From Candidatus Woesearchaeota archaeon (GTDB taxonomy: Archaea; Nanobdellota; Nanobdellia; UBA10117; WJKY01): 7,113 bases of DNA. The notes below the pieces were generated by a model. The model was not told the DNA's origin and made no database searches. It worked only from the letters and a program-made list of their open reading frames with translations. The DNA lies in contig WJKY01000014.1 in NCBI GenBank assembly GCA_014728835.1, positions 1 through 7,113 of the forward strand, in the 5' to 3' direction. Each line of letters opens with the position of its first letter. Within the stretch, counting starts at the first letter, position 1. Positions 1-6,938 of the stretch are shown one piece after another. A program made the translations under genes and the position numbers.

Positions 1-1113
1 GCTTTAGAATATGAAAAATTACTGAAAGAAAAAACAGTTGAGGAAAAACAGATTTATAAATTCAAAGACAGAGGTGGTAGAGCAGTTGTTATGCGCCCAG
101 AAAAAACACCTTCTCTGGCCCGCATAATTGCAAGTAACCCAAATATCCCAAAACCACTTAAATTATATAATGTTGGTAGGGTTTGGAGATATGATCGCCC
201 GCAAAAAGGCAGGTACAGGGAATTCTGGCAAGTTGATTTAGATATTATTGGCTCAACTAATCCAATATCTGATGCAGAAATTTTAGCTTGCACAAATGCT
301 GCACTAAAAGCAATTGGATTAAAAAAGTTCAAATTTAGAATCAGCAGCAGAAAATTAGCTAATCAGCTTCTGGAAAAAGCCGGAGTTTCAAAAAAACTTA
401 TTTCATTTGCACTTCGAACAATAGATAAATTAGATAAAATAGGCGAGGATGGAGTTGGAGCTGAACTTAGAAAAAAAGGAGTAAGCAAAGAATCTGTTGC
501 AACATTGCTTGGTTTTATTAGAACAAAAGGTTCACTAAGGCAAGTATCTAAAGCATTTCTTATAGATGATGAACTAATGAAAGAATTACAAAAATTTGAA
601 AAAAATCTCAAGAATTATGGTATTAAAAATTATGTTTGGGATTTATCTTTAGTTCGCGGTCTTGATTATTATACTGGTTTTGTATTTGAAGTTGACGCTG
701 GCAAAACCATTGGTAGTATTGCAGGTGGCGGAAGATATGATGAATTAATTGGAATTTATTCTGGAAAAGATATACCTGCAACAGGGATTGCACTTGGTTT
801 TGAAAGAATTATAGAAATTTTAAAAGCCAAACCTAAAAAAACAACTGCAGAAGTTTTTGTAGTTCCAATACAAACTAAAAAGCAATCAATAAAAATTACT
901 GAGCAATTAAGAAAAGCAGGAATAAACACAGACATTGATTTGCAAGAGCGCAATATATCAAAAAATCTTAGTTATGCAAGTAAATCTGGAATTCCATATG
1001 CAGCAATTATTGGTAAAAAAGAACTTGCAAAAAAGAAAATCCGTTTGCGCAACATGAAGACAGGAAAAGAAAAACTACTTACAATTAAGCAAGCAATTAA
1101 AAAGTTGGTTTAG
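1..1113 (+). CDS. hisS: Histidyl-tRNA synthetase, 3' part (5' end outside window)
   Basis: Class II aminoacyl-tRNA synthetase that charges tRNA-His with histidine in the cytoplasm. The frame is open from base 1 (ALEYEKLLKEK...), so the ATG at 91 is internal: it lies in the conserved stretch FKDRGGRAVVMRPEKTPSLAR. The window holds 370 residues. Families usually run about 410-430, so roughly 50 N-terminal residues including motif 1 are missing. Visible motifs, numbered in the fragment: motif 2 GRVWRYDRPQKGRYREF (59-75), the histidine-specific LVRGLDYYTG (217-226), GGGRYDELIG (about 242-251) and motif 3 PATGIALGFERI (about 260-271). The anticodon-binding alpha/beta domain fills about 280-370. 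All visible catalytic elements look intact. The TAG stop (1111-1113) overlaps the convergent corA stop. Identification is secure; only the start is unseen. Confidence 0.97.
   Translation, partial: ALEYEKLLKEKTVEEKQIYKFKDRGGRAVVMRPEKTPSLARIIASNPNIPKPLKLYNVGRVWRYDRPQKGRYREFWQVDLDIIGSTNPISDAEILACTNAALKAIGLKKFKFRISSRKLANQLLEKAGVSKKLISFALRTIDKLDKIGEDGVGAELRKKGVSKESVATLLGFIRTKGSLRQVSKAFLIDDELMKELQKFEKNLKNYGIKNYVWDLSLVRGLDYYTGFVFEVDAGKTIGSIAGGGRYDELIGIYSGKDIPATGIALGFERIIEILKAKPKKTTAEVFVVPIQTKKQSIKITEQLRKAGINTDIDLQERNISKNLSYASKSGIPYAAIIGKKELAKKKIRLRNMKTGKEKLLTIKQAIKKLV
1015..1034 (-). terminator. Possible T-tract terminator of corA inside hisS
   Basis: Read on the minus strand this stretch carries two T6 runs (complement of A at 1029-1034 and 1015-1020), about 76-95 bases past the corA stop. 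The spacing fits archaeal oligo-T termination. There is no intergenic space, so the corA transcript must end within hisS. A-rich coding sequence can give such runs by chance, so this is tentative. Confidence 0.3.
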
Positions 1114-2069
1114 AGCCAGCCTTTTTTCTTAAATATTAAAGCAACTATTATAACAGAAATAACCATTAGTGCTAATGCAAATGGATAACCATATATCCAA
1201 TAAATCTCTGGCATACTATATTGTTGTCCAGATGCAAAAAAGTTCATACCATAAATTCCAGCTATAAGCGCAGGTATCCAAATAAACGCTGCAATGATTG
1301 TAAGTGTTTTAACAATTTTATTTAGATTAGTTGAAGTAACAGATAAATGTATATCTGTTAGATATACAAAAATTTCTCTCTGTGTTTCTTCAAGCTCAAT
1401 TAATTGCACGCAGTCATTATATAATTCACGAAAATATTTTAAAACTGGTTTTGTTATATGTTTAGAATAGCCTTTTTCTATGCCAGCTATAACTTCTCTA
1501 TTAGCTAATAAAGCTCTATGCAGGTGGATTATTATTTTTTTGATCTTAATTAAATTATCAATTACATCTTTTTCAGGTTTTTTGATAATGCGGTGTTCTA
1601 TTTTTTCTGATTTATCTTCAACATAATCTATTACTTTAAAATAATCTGAAAAAAACTCATCAAGTAACCTAAAAACAAAATAATCAGTTCCTTTGTTAAA
1701 AAATTTTATTTTTCTATTTGTAGGAAGTTCTTGTATGTATCTAATAGCATCAATTGATGTTTTACTAAAGGTTATAATTGTGTTTTCAGAGAGCAAAATT
1801 CCAATTGAGCTAATTGATGTAGATTTCTCACTTTCTGGTGTTTTGAAAATAATTAAAGTCCAGTTTCTAATTTCTTCAACACGCGGCCGCTCTTCTGGGT
1901 CCATGAAGTCTTTTAGTTTAGAAATAGGAATCCTAATTTTTTTAGCTAATTTCCCTAGTTCTTTATCTGTAGGCGCTTCCAGATTTATCCAGTTAAAGCC
2001 TCGCTTTAAATTAGCTTTTTCTAGACTGCGCATAAAAAATTTATTAACAAAACAAGTTACCTCCAACAT
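1110..2069 (-). CDS. corA: CorA-family Mg2+/divalent metal ion channel
   Basis: Membrane channel of the CorA/MIT family for uptake of Mg2+ (or Co2+/Ni2+), expected to work as a homopentamer. The 319 residues match a normal CorA length. An N-terminal cytoplasmic alpha/beta domain (about 1-140, with WINLEAPTDKEL at 27-38) leads into the long charged helices of the funnel (about 140-250). The first membrane helix (about 253-273) ends in the selectivity signature YGMNF (273-277). A short outer loop with MPE (286-288) precedes the second helix (about 292-313) and the basic tail FKKKGWL. I kept the ATG at 2069: MLEVTCFVNK supplies the first beta-strand usual in the family, and a TATA box lies 24 bases upstream, implying a leaderless mRNA. 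A second in-frame ATG at 2033 would remove that strand. Its stop overlaps that of the convergent hisS. The exact metal cannot be told from sequence. Confidence 0.93.
   Translation of the reverse strand: MLEVTCFVNKFFMRSLEKANLKRGFNWINLEAPTDKELGKLAKKIRIPISKLKDFMDPEERPRVEEIRNWTLIIFKTPESEKSTSISSIGILLSENTIITFSKTSIDAIRYIQELPTNRKIKFFNKGTDYFVFRLLDEFFSDYFKVIDYVEDKSEKIEHRIIKKPEKDVIDNLIKIKKIIIHLHRALLANREVIAGIEKGYSKHITKPVLKYFRELYNDCVQLIELEETQREIFVYLTDIHLSVTSTNLNKIVKTLTIIAAFIWIPALIAGIYGMNFFASGQQYSMPEIYWIYGYPFALALMVISVIIVALIFKKKGWL
1122..1127 (+). terminator. Likely T-tract terminator of hisS
   Basis: Six consecutive T on the + strand start 9 bases after the hisS stop. Archaeal RNA polymerase terminates at short oligo-T tracts without needing a hairpin, so this is a plausible 3' end for hisS. 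The tract lies inside corA, where it encodes the lysines of the C-terminal FKKKGWL on the opposite strand. Termination is inferred. Confidence 0.45.
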
Positions 2070-2088
2070 ACAAAGAATTTAACTTACG

Positions 2089-2097
2089 ATATATATA
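2089..2097 (-). promoter_or_regulatory. TATA box of corA (leaderless start)
   Basis: The minus strand reads TAAATAATATATATATCG here. The TATATATA core is centred about 24 bases before the A of the corA ATG at 2069, the usual TATA-to-start distance in archaea. Transcription should therefore begin at or next to the start codon. No Shine-Dalgarno sequence precedes the ATG, consistent with a leaderless message. The box lies in the 57-base gap after leuS, so corA can be transcribed independently of leuS. Confidence 0.6.
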
Positions 2098-2126
2098 TTA
2101 TTTAGTTATTATTAATATATAGTAAT

Positions 2127-4652
2127 TTATTCAATATATATGCCTGGTTTGCCTGGTTTAGCTTTGCTAGCTTTGTTTTCTGGATCATGTTTCTTTGGGT
2201 CATTTACTGCAAATACCCTAACCTTTGCACCAAATTCCTGTGATAGTTGCTTCTTCATATTTTTGTAAATTTTCAGTTCTTTTGGAATAACATATAAGTA
2301 AATCTTTTCAAGCTCTTTGTCAGTAATTTTCAAAATATGGAATATGTCACTGATTGTGTTGTCTAATGCTTCTATAGCTTGCTCAGCTTTTTCATTAATT
2401 TTCTTTTTATTTACTTTTGGCCACTTAGAGACAGAGATTAATTTCTTTTCTCCAAGTTTGTGCCAGACTTCTTCACAAATATACGGTGCAAACGGCGTAA
2501 GCATCTGCAAGAAAACTTTGATTGCATATTTAGAAGGATACCTTTCAATCTTATTTGAAAAGTCAACTAATTCAATAAGTGCTTTATTTAATTTTAAATC
2601 TTCAATATAATCTGTTATTTGTTTTATTTTCTTTTGAGCAATACTTTCAATGTATTTTTTCTTGTCTTTATTTTCTTTTAGTTTACTAAATGTTAGAACT
2701 TTATCTATAAATTTCTTAATTCCGTAAATATCTTTATCTGACCATTCAAAATCAGTATCAGGCTGAGCAACAAACAATAGATATGTTCTTAATACATCCG
2801 CACCATGTTTATTTATTACATCCATTGGATCAACAACATTACCTTTTGATTTTGACATTTTTACGCCACCGAGATTGACAATCCCTTGATTTAGCATTTT
2901 AGGAAAAGGTTCATTAATTGAAACATATTTTAGTTTCTTCAAAAATTTTGTAATAAACCGCGCATATAATAAATGACCAACAGCATGTTCTATTCCACCA
3001 ATATATTGATTAATTGGCATCCAGTATTTTGTTTTCTCTTTATCAAATATTTCTTTGTCATTTTTTGGATCGCAAAACCGTAGGAAATACCAAGAAGAAT
3101 CAACAAAAGTTGTCATTGTATCTGTTTCTCTTTTGCCAGTTTCACCGCATTTAGGACACTTAGCTTTTACAAATTTCTTGTTTGTTGCTAAAGGAACTGC
3201 ACCTTTTTTTCCAAACTTAACATCAAGTGGAAGTTTAACAGGTAAATCTTTTTCAGATACTGGAACTGTTCCGCACTTTTTACAATAAATGATTGGTATT
3301 GGTGCGCCCCAATACCGTTGCCTGGAAACATTCCAGTCTCTTATTTTATAATTAGTTATTCGTTTTCCTAGCTTCTTTTTTTCTAAATAATCAGATATTT
3401 TTTCAATTGCTTTTTTGTTTTCTAAACCATTAAATTGTTTAGAATTAACTAAAATTCCATCATCAGTGTATGCTTTTACCAAATCTTTTGATTTTAGAGG
3501 AATAGTGTGAGGTTTAATTACAACTTTTATAGGAATATTATATTCCCTAAAAAAACCCTTTTGGGTTTTTTGGGGCCCTGAACGCACTCTTGCGTTCACG
3601 GTTTTTGCAAACTCAAAATCTCTTTGATCATGCGCAGGAACAGCCATTATCGCACCTGTTCCATAATCCATTACAACAAAATTAGCAATATAAATAGGAA
3701 TTTTTTTCCCGTTAATAGGATTAATTGCATATTGTCCTATAAACAAACCATCTTTTTCTTTTGATAATCTATCTAATTCACTTAGTTTCTTAGTTTTTTC
3801 TAAGAAATTATTTACTTTTTCTTCATATTTTGTACCCTTAACTAGTTCTTTAACTCTTGGATGTTCAGGTGCAAATACCAGGAAAGTACATCCAAATAAC
3901 GTATCTGAACGTGTTGTAAAAATAGGGATTTTCTCACCTGTTCCAAATACTCTAAAATAAACAAGTATACCTTTACTTTTACCAATCCAGTTTTTCTGCA
4001 GAGCTTTTAACCTATTTGACCAATCTAATTTATTTATATTTTCTAATAAATTATCAGCATATTTTGTTATTTTTACAAACCATTGTTCAATTTCTTTTTG
4101 AATAACTTCTGTATCACATCTCCAGCATCTGCCAGCTTTTACATCTTCATTTGCTAAAGTTGTTTTACAAGTAGGACACCAGTTACCTGGTGCTTTTTTT
4201 CTATATGCAAGATTATTTTCAAGTAATTTGAGGAATAACCATTGATCCCATTTGTAATATTTTGGATCATGTGTTGCAAGCTCTCGGGACCAATCATAAC
4301 CAATTCCAAGAGCATCCATTTGCTTTTTCATAACTTTAATATTTTGCTCGATATTTTTTATAGGATGAATGCCTTTTGAAATAGCATCATTTTCAGCTGG
4401 CAAACCAAATGAATCCCAGCCCATTGGATGCAAAACATTAAATCCCTGCATTATTTTGAATCTGGTTAAGCAATCTCCAATAGAATAATTTCTTGCATGA
4501 CCCATATGTATGCCATGTCCAGATGGATAGGGCCACATTTCAAGAGCATAAAATTTCTTTTTTTTATTTTTATTATCTGCCTTGAATATTTTTTCCTTTT
4601 GCCATTTTTTCTGCCATTTCTTTTCAATTTTGCTAAACTTACTTTTGGCCAT
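2127..4652 (-). CDS. leuS: Leucyl-tRNA synthetase, bacterial topology, with palindromic insertion
   Basis: Class Ia synthetase that charges tRNA-Leu and hydrolyses mischarged products. I start it at the ATG at 4652 (841 residues, MAKSKFSKIEKKW...). Longer reading adds 30 unrelated residues that run across the divergent tRNA gene, and a TATA box sits 26 bases before 4652. Domains: HIGH-type PYPSGHGIHMGH (41-52), MGWDSFGLPAEN (77-88), zinc module CPTC/CWRC (159-162, 176-179), CP1 editing domain (about 226-430) with TTRSDTLFG (246-254) and HDQRD (341-345), RQRYWG (444-449), second Cys pairs (457/460, 499/502), and KMSKS (598-602). The zinc module precedes the editing domain, as in bacterial LeuRS. 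Residues 351-370 are an extra palindrome-encoded segment. The C-terminus (about 750-841, ending KPGKPGIYIE) lacks the bacterial VNGKVR domain and resembles archaeal LeuRS tails. All active motifs appear intact. Confidence 0.95.
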   Translation of the reverse strand: MAKSKFSKIEKKWQKKWQKEKIFKADNKNKKKKFYALEMWPYPSGHGIHMGHARNYSIGDCLTRFKIMQGFNVLHPMGWDSFGLPAENDAISKGIHPIKNIEQNIKVMKKQMDALGIGYDWSRELATHDPKYYKWDQWLFLKLLENNLAYRKKAPGNWCPTCKTTLANEDVKAGRCWRCDTEVIQKEIEQWFVKITKYADNLLENINKLDWSNRLKALQKNWIGKSKGILVYFRVFGTGEKIPIFTTRSDTLFGCTFLVFAPEHPRVKELVKGTKYEEKVNNFLEKTKKLSELDRLSKEKDGLFIGQYAINPINGKKIPIYIANFVVMDYGTGAIMAVPAHDQRDFEFAKTVNARVRSGPQKTQKGFFREYNIPIKVVIKPHTIPLKSKDLVKAYTDDGILVNSKQFNGLENKKAIEKISDYLEKKKLGKRITNYKIRDWNVSRQRYWGAPIPIIYCKKCGTVPVSEKDLPVKLPLDVKFGKKGAVPLATNKKFVKAKCPKCGETGKRETDTMTTFVDSSWYFLRFCDPKNDKEIFDKEKTKYWMPINQYIGGIEHAVGHLLYARFITKFLKKLKYVSINEPFPKMLNQGIVNLGGVKMSKSKGNVVDPMDVINKHGADVLRTYLLFVAQPDTDFEWSDKDIYGIKKFIDKVLTFSKLKENKDKKKYIESIAQKKIKQITDYIEDLKLNKALIELVDFSNKIERYPSKYAIKVFLQMLTPFAPYICEEVWHKLGEKKLISVSKWPKVNKKKINEKAEQAIEALDNTISDIFHILKITDKELEKIYLYVIPKELKIYKNMKKQLSQEFGAKVRVFAVNDPKKHDPENKASKAKPGKPGIYIE
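3543..3602 (-). repeat. 60-base in-frame insertion of two palindromes within leuS
   Basis: This segment encodes LeuRS residues 351-370 (TVNARVRSGPQKTQKGFFRE), which break the usual family sequence FEFAK-YNIPIK. It consists of two adjacent inverted repeats. The first has arms at 3550-3558 and 3563-3571 (A6C3 against G3T6, nine pairs, TTTT loop), with partial extension to 3546/3575. The second has arms TGAACGCA (3579-3586) and TGCGTTCA (3591-3598), eight pairs, CTCT loop, plus two more G-C pairs beyond a mismatch. G+C is 29 of 60 bases, clearly above the flanks. No target duplication is evident. The arrangement recalls Rickettsia palindromic elements, which insert in frame in genes, but no homology to them is claimed. 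Confidence 0.7.
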
Positions 4653-4661
4653 AAAAATACA

Positions 4662-4670
4662 TTTATAAAG
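4662..4670 (+). promoter_or_regulatory. TATA box of the tRNA-Arg gene
   Basis: TTTATAAAG is centred 28 bases before the first base of the tRNA at 4694, so transcription would start a few bases upstream of the mature 5' end. It interleaves with the oppositely directed leuS TATA box (4674-4682), giving two divergent promoters in a 41-base spacer. The core TTTATAAA is palindromic, but on the minus strand it lies only about 14 bases from the leuS ATG, too close to serve it. Confidence 0.6.
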
Positions 4671-4673
4671 GGG

Positions 4674-4682
4674 AATATAAAA
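4674..4682 (-). promoter_or_regulatory. TATA box of leuS (leaderless start)
   Basis: On the minus strand this reads TTTTATATT, preceded by the purine-rich AGAAAAG that could serve as BRE. It is centred 26 bases before the leuS ATG at 4652. There is no Shine-Dalgarno sequence in the bases before that ATG, so the message is probably leaderless. The box supports choosing 4652 rather than an upstream start. Confidence 0.6.
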
Positions 4683-4693
4683 CTTTTCTGTAT

Positions 4694-4853
<160 letters not shown>

Positions 4854-4860
4854 TCATACA

Positions 4861-4866
4861 TTTTTT
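4861..4866 (+). terminator. T6 terminator of tRNA-Arg
   Basis: Six T begin 8 bases after the discriminator base of the tRNA. Archaeal tRNA transcripts commonly end at such a tract. The next gene has its own TATA box at 4888-4897, so the tRNA is probably a separate transcript. Confidence 0.6.
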
Positions 4867-4887
4867 ATGTCTTACGCCACACAAATC

Positions 4888-4897
4888 TTTTTATAAC
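4888..4897 (+). promoter_or_regulatory. TATA box of the surface protein gene
   Basis: TTTTTATAAC is centred about 45 bases before the ATG at 4938, predicting transcription from around 4918. This leaves a 5' leader of about 20 bases, enough to include the Shine-Dalgarno sequence at 4927-4933. The gene is thus leadered, unlike leuS and corA. Confidence 0.55.
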
Positions 4898-4926
4898 TAT
4901 ACAGAAAGAAAATGATAAAACAACCT

Positions 4927-4933
4927 GGAGGTG
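4927..4933 (+). promoter_or_regulatory. Strong Shine-Dalgarno site GGAGGTG
   Basis: GGAGGTG is complementary to the CACCUCC core at the 3' end of archaeal 16S rRNA. It lies 4 bases before the ATG at 4938, fixing that start. It is the only strong, well-spaced ribosome site in the window and suggests high expression of the surface protein. Confidence 0.8.
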
Positions 4934-4937
4934 TAGA

Positions 4938-6824
4938 ATGTATAAAAAATTTATATTAGGCATATTTGCCGTATTAGTAGGTTTATTTTTAGTAAATAGT
5001 GCAATAGCAACTGTAACAATTGATTTTGGAGATGATGATGAAGTTAGTTTTAATGAAGACAGTTCAGATAATAGCTTAGATTTAGATGAGTATATTAATG
5101 ATGATAATTTAAATGGAACACTTTCTATTGATTATAGTGGAAATGATCATATAGATGTTTCAATAAGTTCTGGCAATATAGTTACTTTTACACCAGAAGC
5201 TGATTGGCATGGAACAGAAACAATTACTTTTACAGTAGATGATGACGATGCTACATCAGATTCAGATGATTTTAAAGTAACTGTAAATTCAGTTAATGAT
5301 GCACCAACTTTTGATTTGCCAAAAACACTAAAAGCAACAGTTGATGTAGCATATAGTGAAGATTTGAATGAATATGTTACAGATGTTGATGATGTTAGTC
5401 ATACTTTTACAGCAGAAACAGAATGGGAAACATTTCCAACAGATATAAGCGATGGAACAATATTTTTTACTCCAACTGAAATTGATGTTGGTTTTTATAA
5501 TGTATACCTAACTGTTTCAGATGGCGAAGCAAATGTTTCAGATTCAGTAAGATTCTGGATCAAAGAAATTTGCGATGATGGTTCTTTAGTAATTGATGAA
5601 GTGGAGATAGATGATAACACTGGCGATGATGATCAAACAGAACCTGGTGATAAATTAGATATTGAATTTGAAATCAATAATAAATTAACTGAAGATATAG
5701 ATGATGTTGATATTGAGGTCTGGATTGAAGACGAAGATGGAGATGAAGTTGCAGAAGAAGTAGAAACAGAAATAAATACAATAGACAGTAAAGATCACGA
5801 AGATGCTGAAGTTACTTTGCAAATAGAACCAGATGTAGATAAAGGAACATATTATTTGGTAATCGAAGCAAAAGGCGAAGATGAAGATAATGAAGATCGT
5901 TGTGATGTTTATTATGAAGAAATTAAAATTGAAAAAGAAGATCACAGATTACTAATTGACAGCGTAACTTTTGTTCCTTCTGAAGTAAAATGTGGGGGAC
6001 AATTAGAAGTTTCAACAAAACTTTACAATGTTGGTGAAGAAGATCAAGATGATGTTAAGTTAAAAGTGATATTAAATGATTTAAATGTTGAAGAATCTAC
6101 ACAAGAATTTGAATTAGATGATGGAGATGATGTAGTAAAAAAACTAATGCTTGACATACCTAAATCAACAGAAGCTGGTGAATATTTTCTGGAAGTAGTT
6201 GCCACCTTTAATGACGGTGATGATACAGCTGCTTCAGAAATGATTCCATTTACAGTAACTTGTGATAGCGAAGAAGAAGGAGAATTAATAAGTGGCGCAT
6301 CTGTGTTAGAAGCTGAAACAACTAAAGCCAGTGCAGATATTGGAGAGACAATTAAGTTTACAACAATTTTAACAAACAATGGAGAAACTGCAACAACTTA
6401 TACAATCTCTTTAAATGATGTAAGTGCTTGGGCTGAATCAATTGTTGAACCTTCAACAATAACTTTAGCACCTGGCTCAGAAATACCTGTATATGTTTAT
6501 ATAACACCAAAAAGTGCAAGTACACATACAGCTATTTTATCTGTTTATGCAGATGGCGAATTAGCTGCAAATAAAATATTTACTATTGATGTAACTGGAG
6601 GCGAAACAGTTACTGGAGCAGCAGGTATTGAAACAACAGAATGGGGACATCAAATAAGCACATCACAAACAAAAGCTTTGATTAAAGATTACATTGGAAC
6701 AACAGGTTTGATTGTACTAATTGCATTGTTAGTAACACTTGGATTTGTATTATTTGCAGCAAGAAATTTGAGACGACCTGAAGTAATTTATGAAGGAAAA
6801 AAAAGGTCAAGCAAACGCAAATAA
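4938..6824 (+). CDS. Secreted, C-terminally anchored multidomain surface protein
   Basis: Predicted cell-surface protein of 628 residues; specific function unknown. It starts with a signal peptide (YKK, hydrophobic 5-19, likely cleavage after SAIA-24). Five beta-sandwich-like modules follow: a cadherin-like/tandem-95 type module (about 26-122, with FTPEADWHGTETITFTV and the linker VNDAP); a second Ig/cadherin-like one (123-209, ending YLTVSDGEANVSDSV); two CARDB-like modules (about 212-333 and 336-442), each with two cysteines (C212/C322, C352/C442); and a NEW3-like module (about 452-553). A membrane helix (about 585-607) and a basic tail (KKRSSKRK) anchor it with the bulk outside. The ectodomain is very rich in Asp and Glu, suiting Ca2+ binding. 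Sequons occur at N59 and N199. It could be an S-layer-like component or an adhesin. Domain names rest on sequence pattern only. Confidence 0.85.
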   Translation: MYKKFILGIFAVLVGLFLVNSAIATVTIDFGDDDEVSFNEDSSDNSLDLDEYINDDNLNGTLSIDYSGNDHIDVSISSGNIVTFTPEADWHGTETITFTVDDDDATSDSDDFKVTVNSVNDAPTFDLPKTLKATVDVAYSEDLNEYVTDVDDVSHTFTAETEWETFPTDISDGTIFFTPTEIDVGFYNVYLTVSDGEANVSDSVRFWIKEICDDGSLVIDEVEIDDNTGDDDQTEPGDKLDIEFEINNKLTEDIDDVDIEVWIEDEDGDEVAEEVETEINTIDSKDHEDAEVTLQIEPDVDKGTYYLVIEAKGEDEDNEDRCDVYYEEIKIEKEDHRLLIDSVTFVPSEVKCGGQLEVSTKLYNVGEEDQDDVKLKVILNDLNVEESTQEFELDDGDDVVKKLMLDIPKSTEAGEYFLEVVATFNDGDDTAASEMIPFTVTCDSEEEGELISGASVLEAETTKASADIGETIKFTTILTNNGETATTYTISLNDVSAWAESIVEPSTITLAPGSEIPVYVYITPKSASTHTAILSVYADGELAANKIFTIDVTGGETVTGAAGIETTEWGHQISTSQTKALIKDYIGTTGLIVLIALLVTLGFVLFAARNLRRPEVIYEGKKRSSKRK

Positions 6825-6842
6825 TTTCTTTCTTTTCTTTTT
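6825..6842 (+). terminator. Pyrimidine-tract terminator after the surface protein gene
   Basis: An uninterrupted T/C tract (TTTCTTTCTTTTCTTTTT) begins directly after the TAA stop and ends in T5 (6838-6842). Such tracts terminate archaeal transcription. It separates this gene from the next, which has its own promoter 60 bases further on. Confidence 0.6.
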
Positions 6843-6895
6843 AATTTACTAAAAAAAGGACTTAAGCAAGCAAACTACTGAATAGTAACACTTAT

Positions 6896-6911
6896 CGAAA
6901 CTTTTATAAAT
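6896..6911 (+). promoter_or_regulatory. BRE/TATA promoter of the last gene
   Basis: CGAAAC followed by TTTTATAAAT is a textbook archaeal BRE plus TATA box. Its centre near 6906 predicts transcription from about 6931, giving a leader of roughly 8 bases before the ATG at 6939. No Shine-Dalgarno sequence fits in that leader. Confidence 0.7.
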
Positions 6912-6938
6912 CTGTCGTCATTCTAAAGTTATTAAACC

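Noticed and set aside
2031..2066. Internal corA start at 2033 using the GGAGGT at 2059-2064
   Set aside because: The spacing from GGAGGT to that ATG is 25 bases, too long, and the shorter protein would lose the first beta-strand. The GGAGGT is codons for LEV in the longer form.
1693..2082. Plus-strand open frame opposite the corA N-terminal part
   Set aside because: It is the antisense shadow of corA, with no promoter or ribosome site and no recognisable protein features.
2141..2160. Tandem GCCTGGTTT repeat at the leuS 3' end
   Set aside because: Only two copies, explained by the coded KPGKPG motif of the C-terminus.
5685..6379. Minus-strand open frames opposite the surface protein gene
   Set aside because: GAT/GAA-rich coding sequence gives stop-poor antisense frames (Ile/Phe-rich); nothing supports expression.
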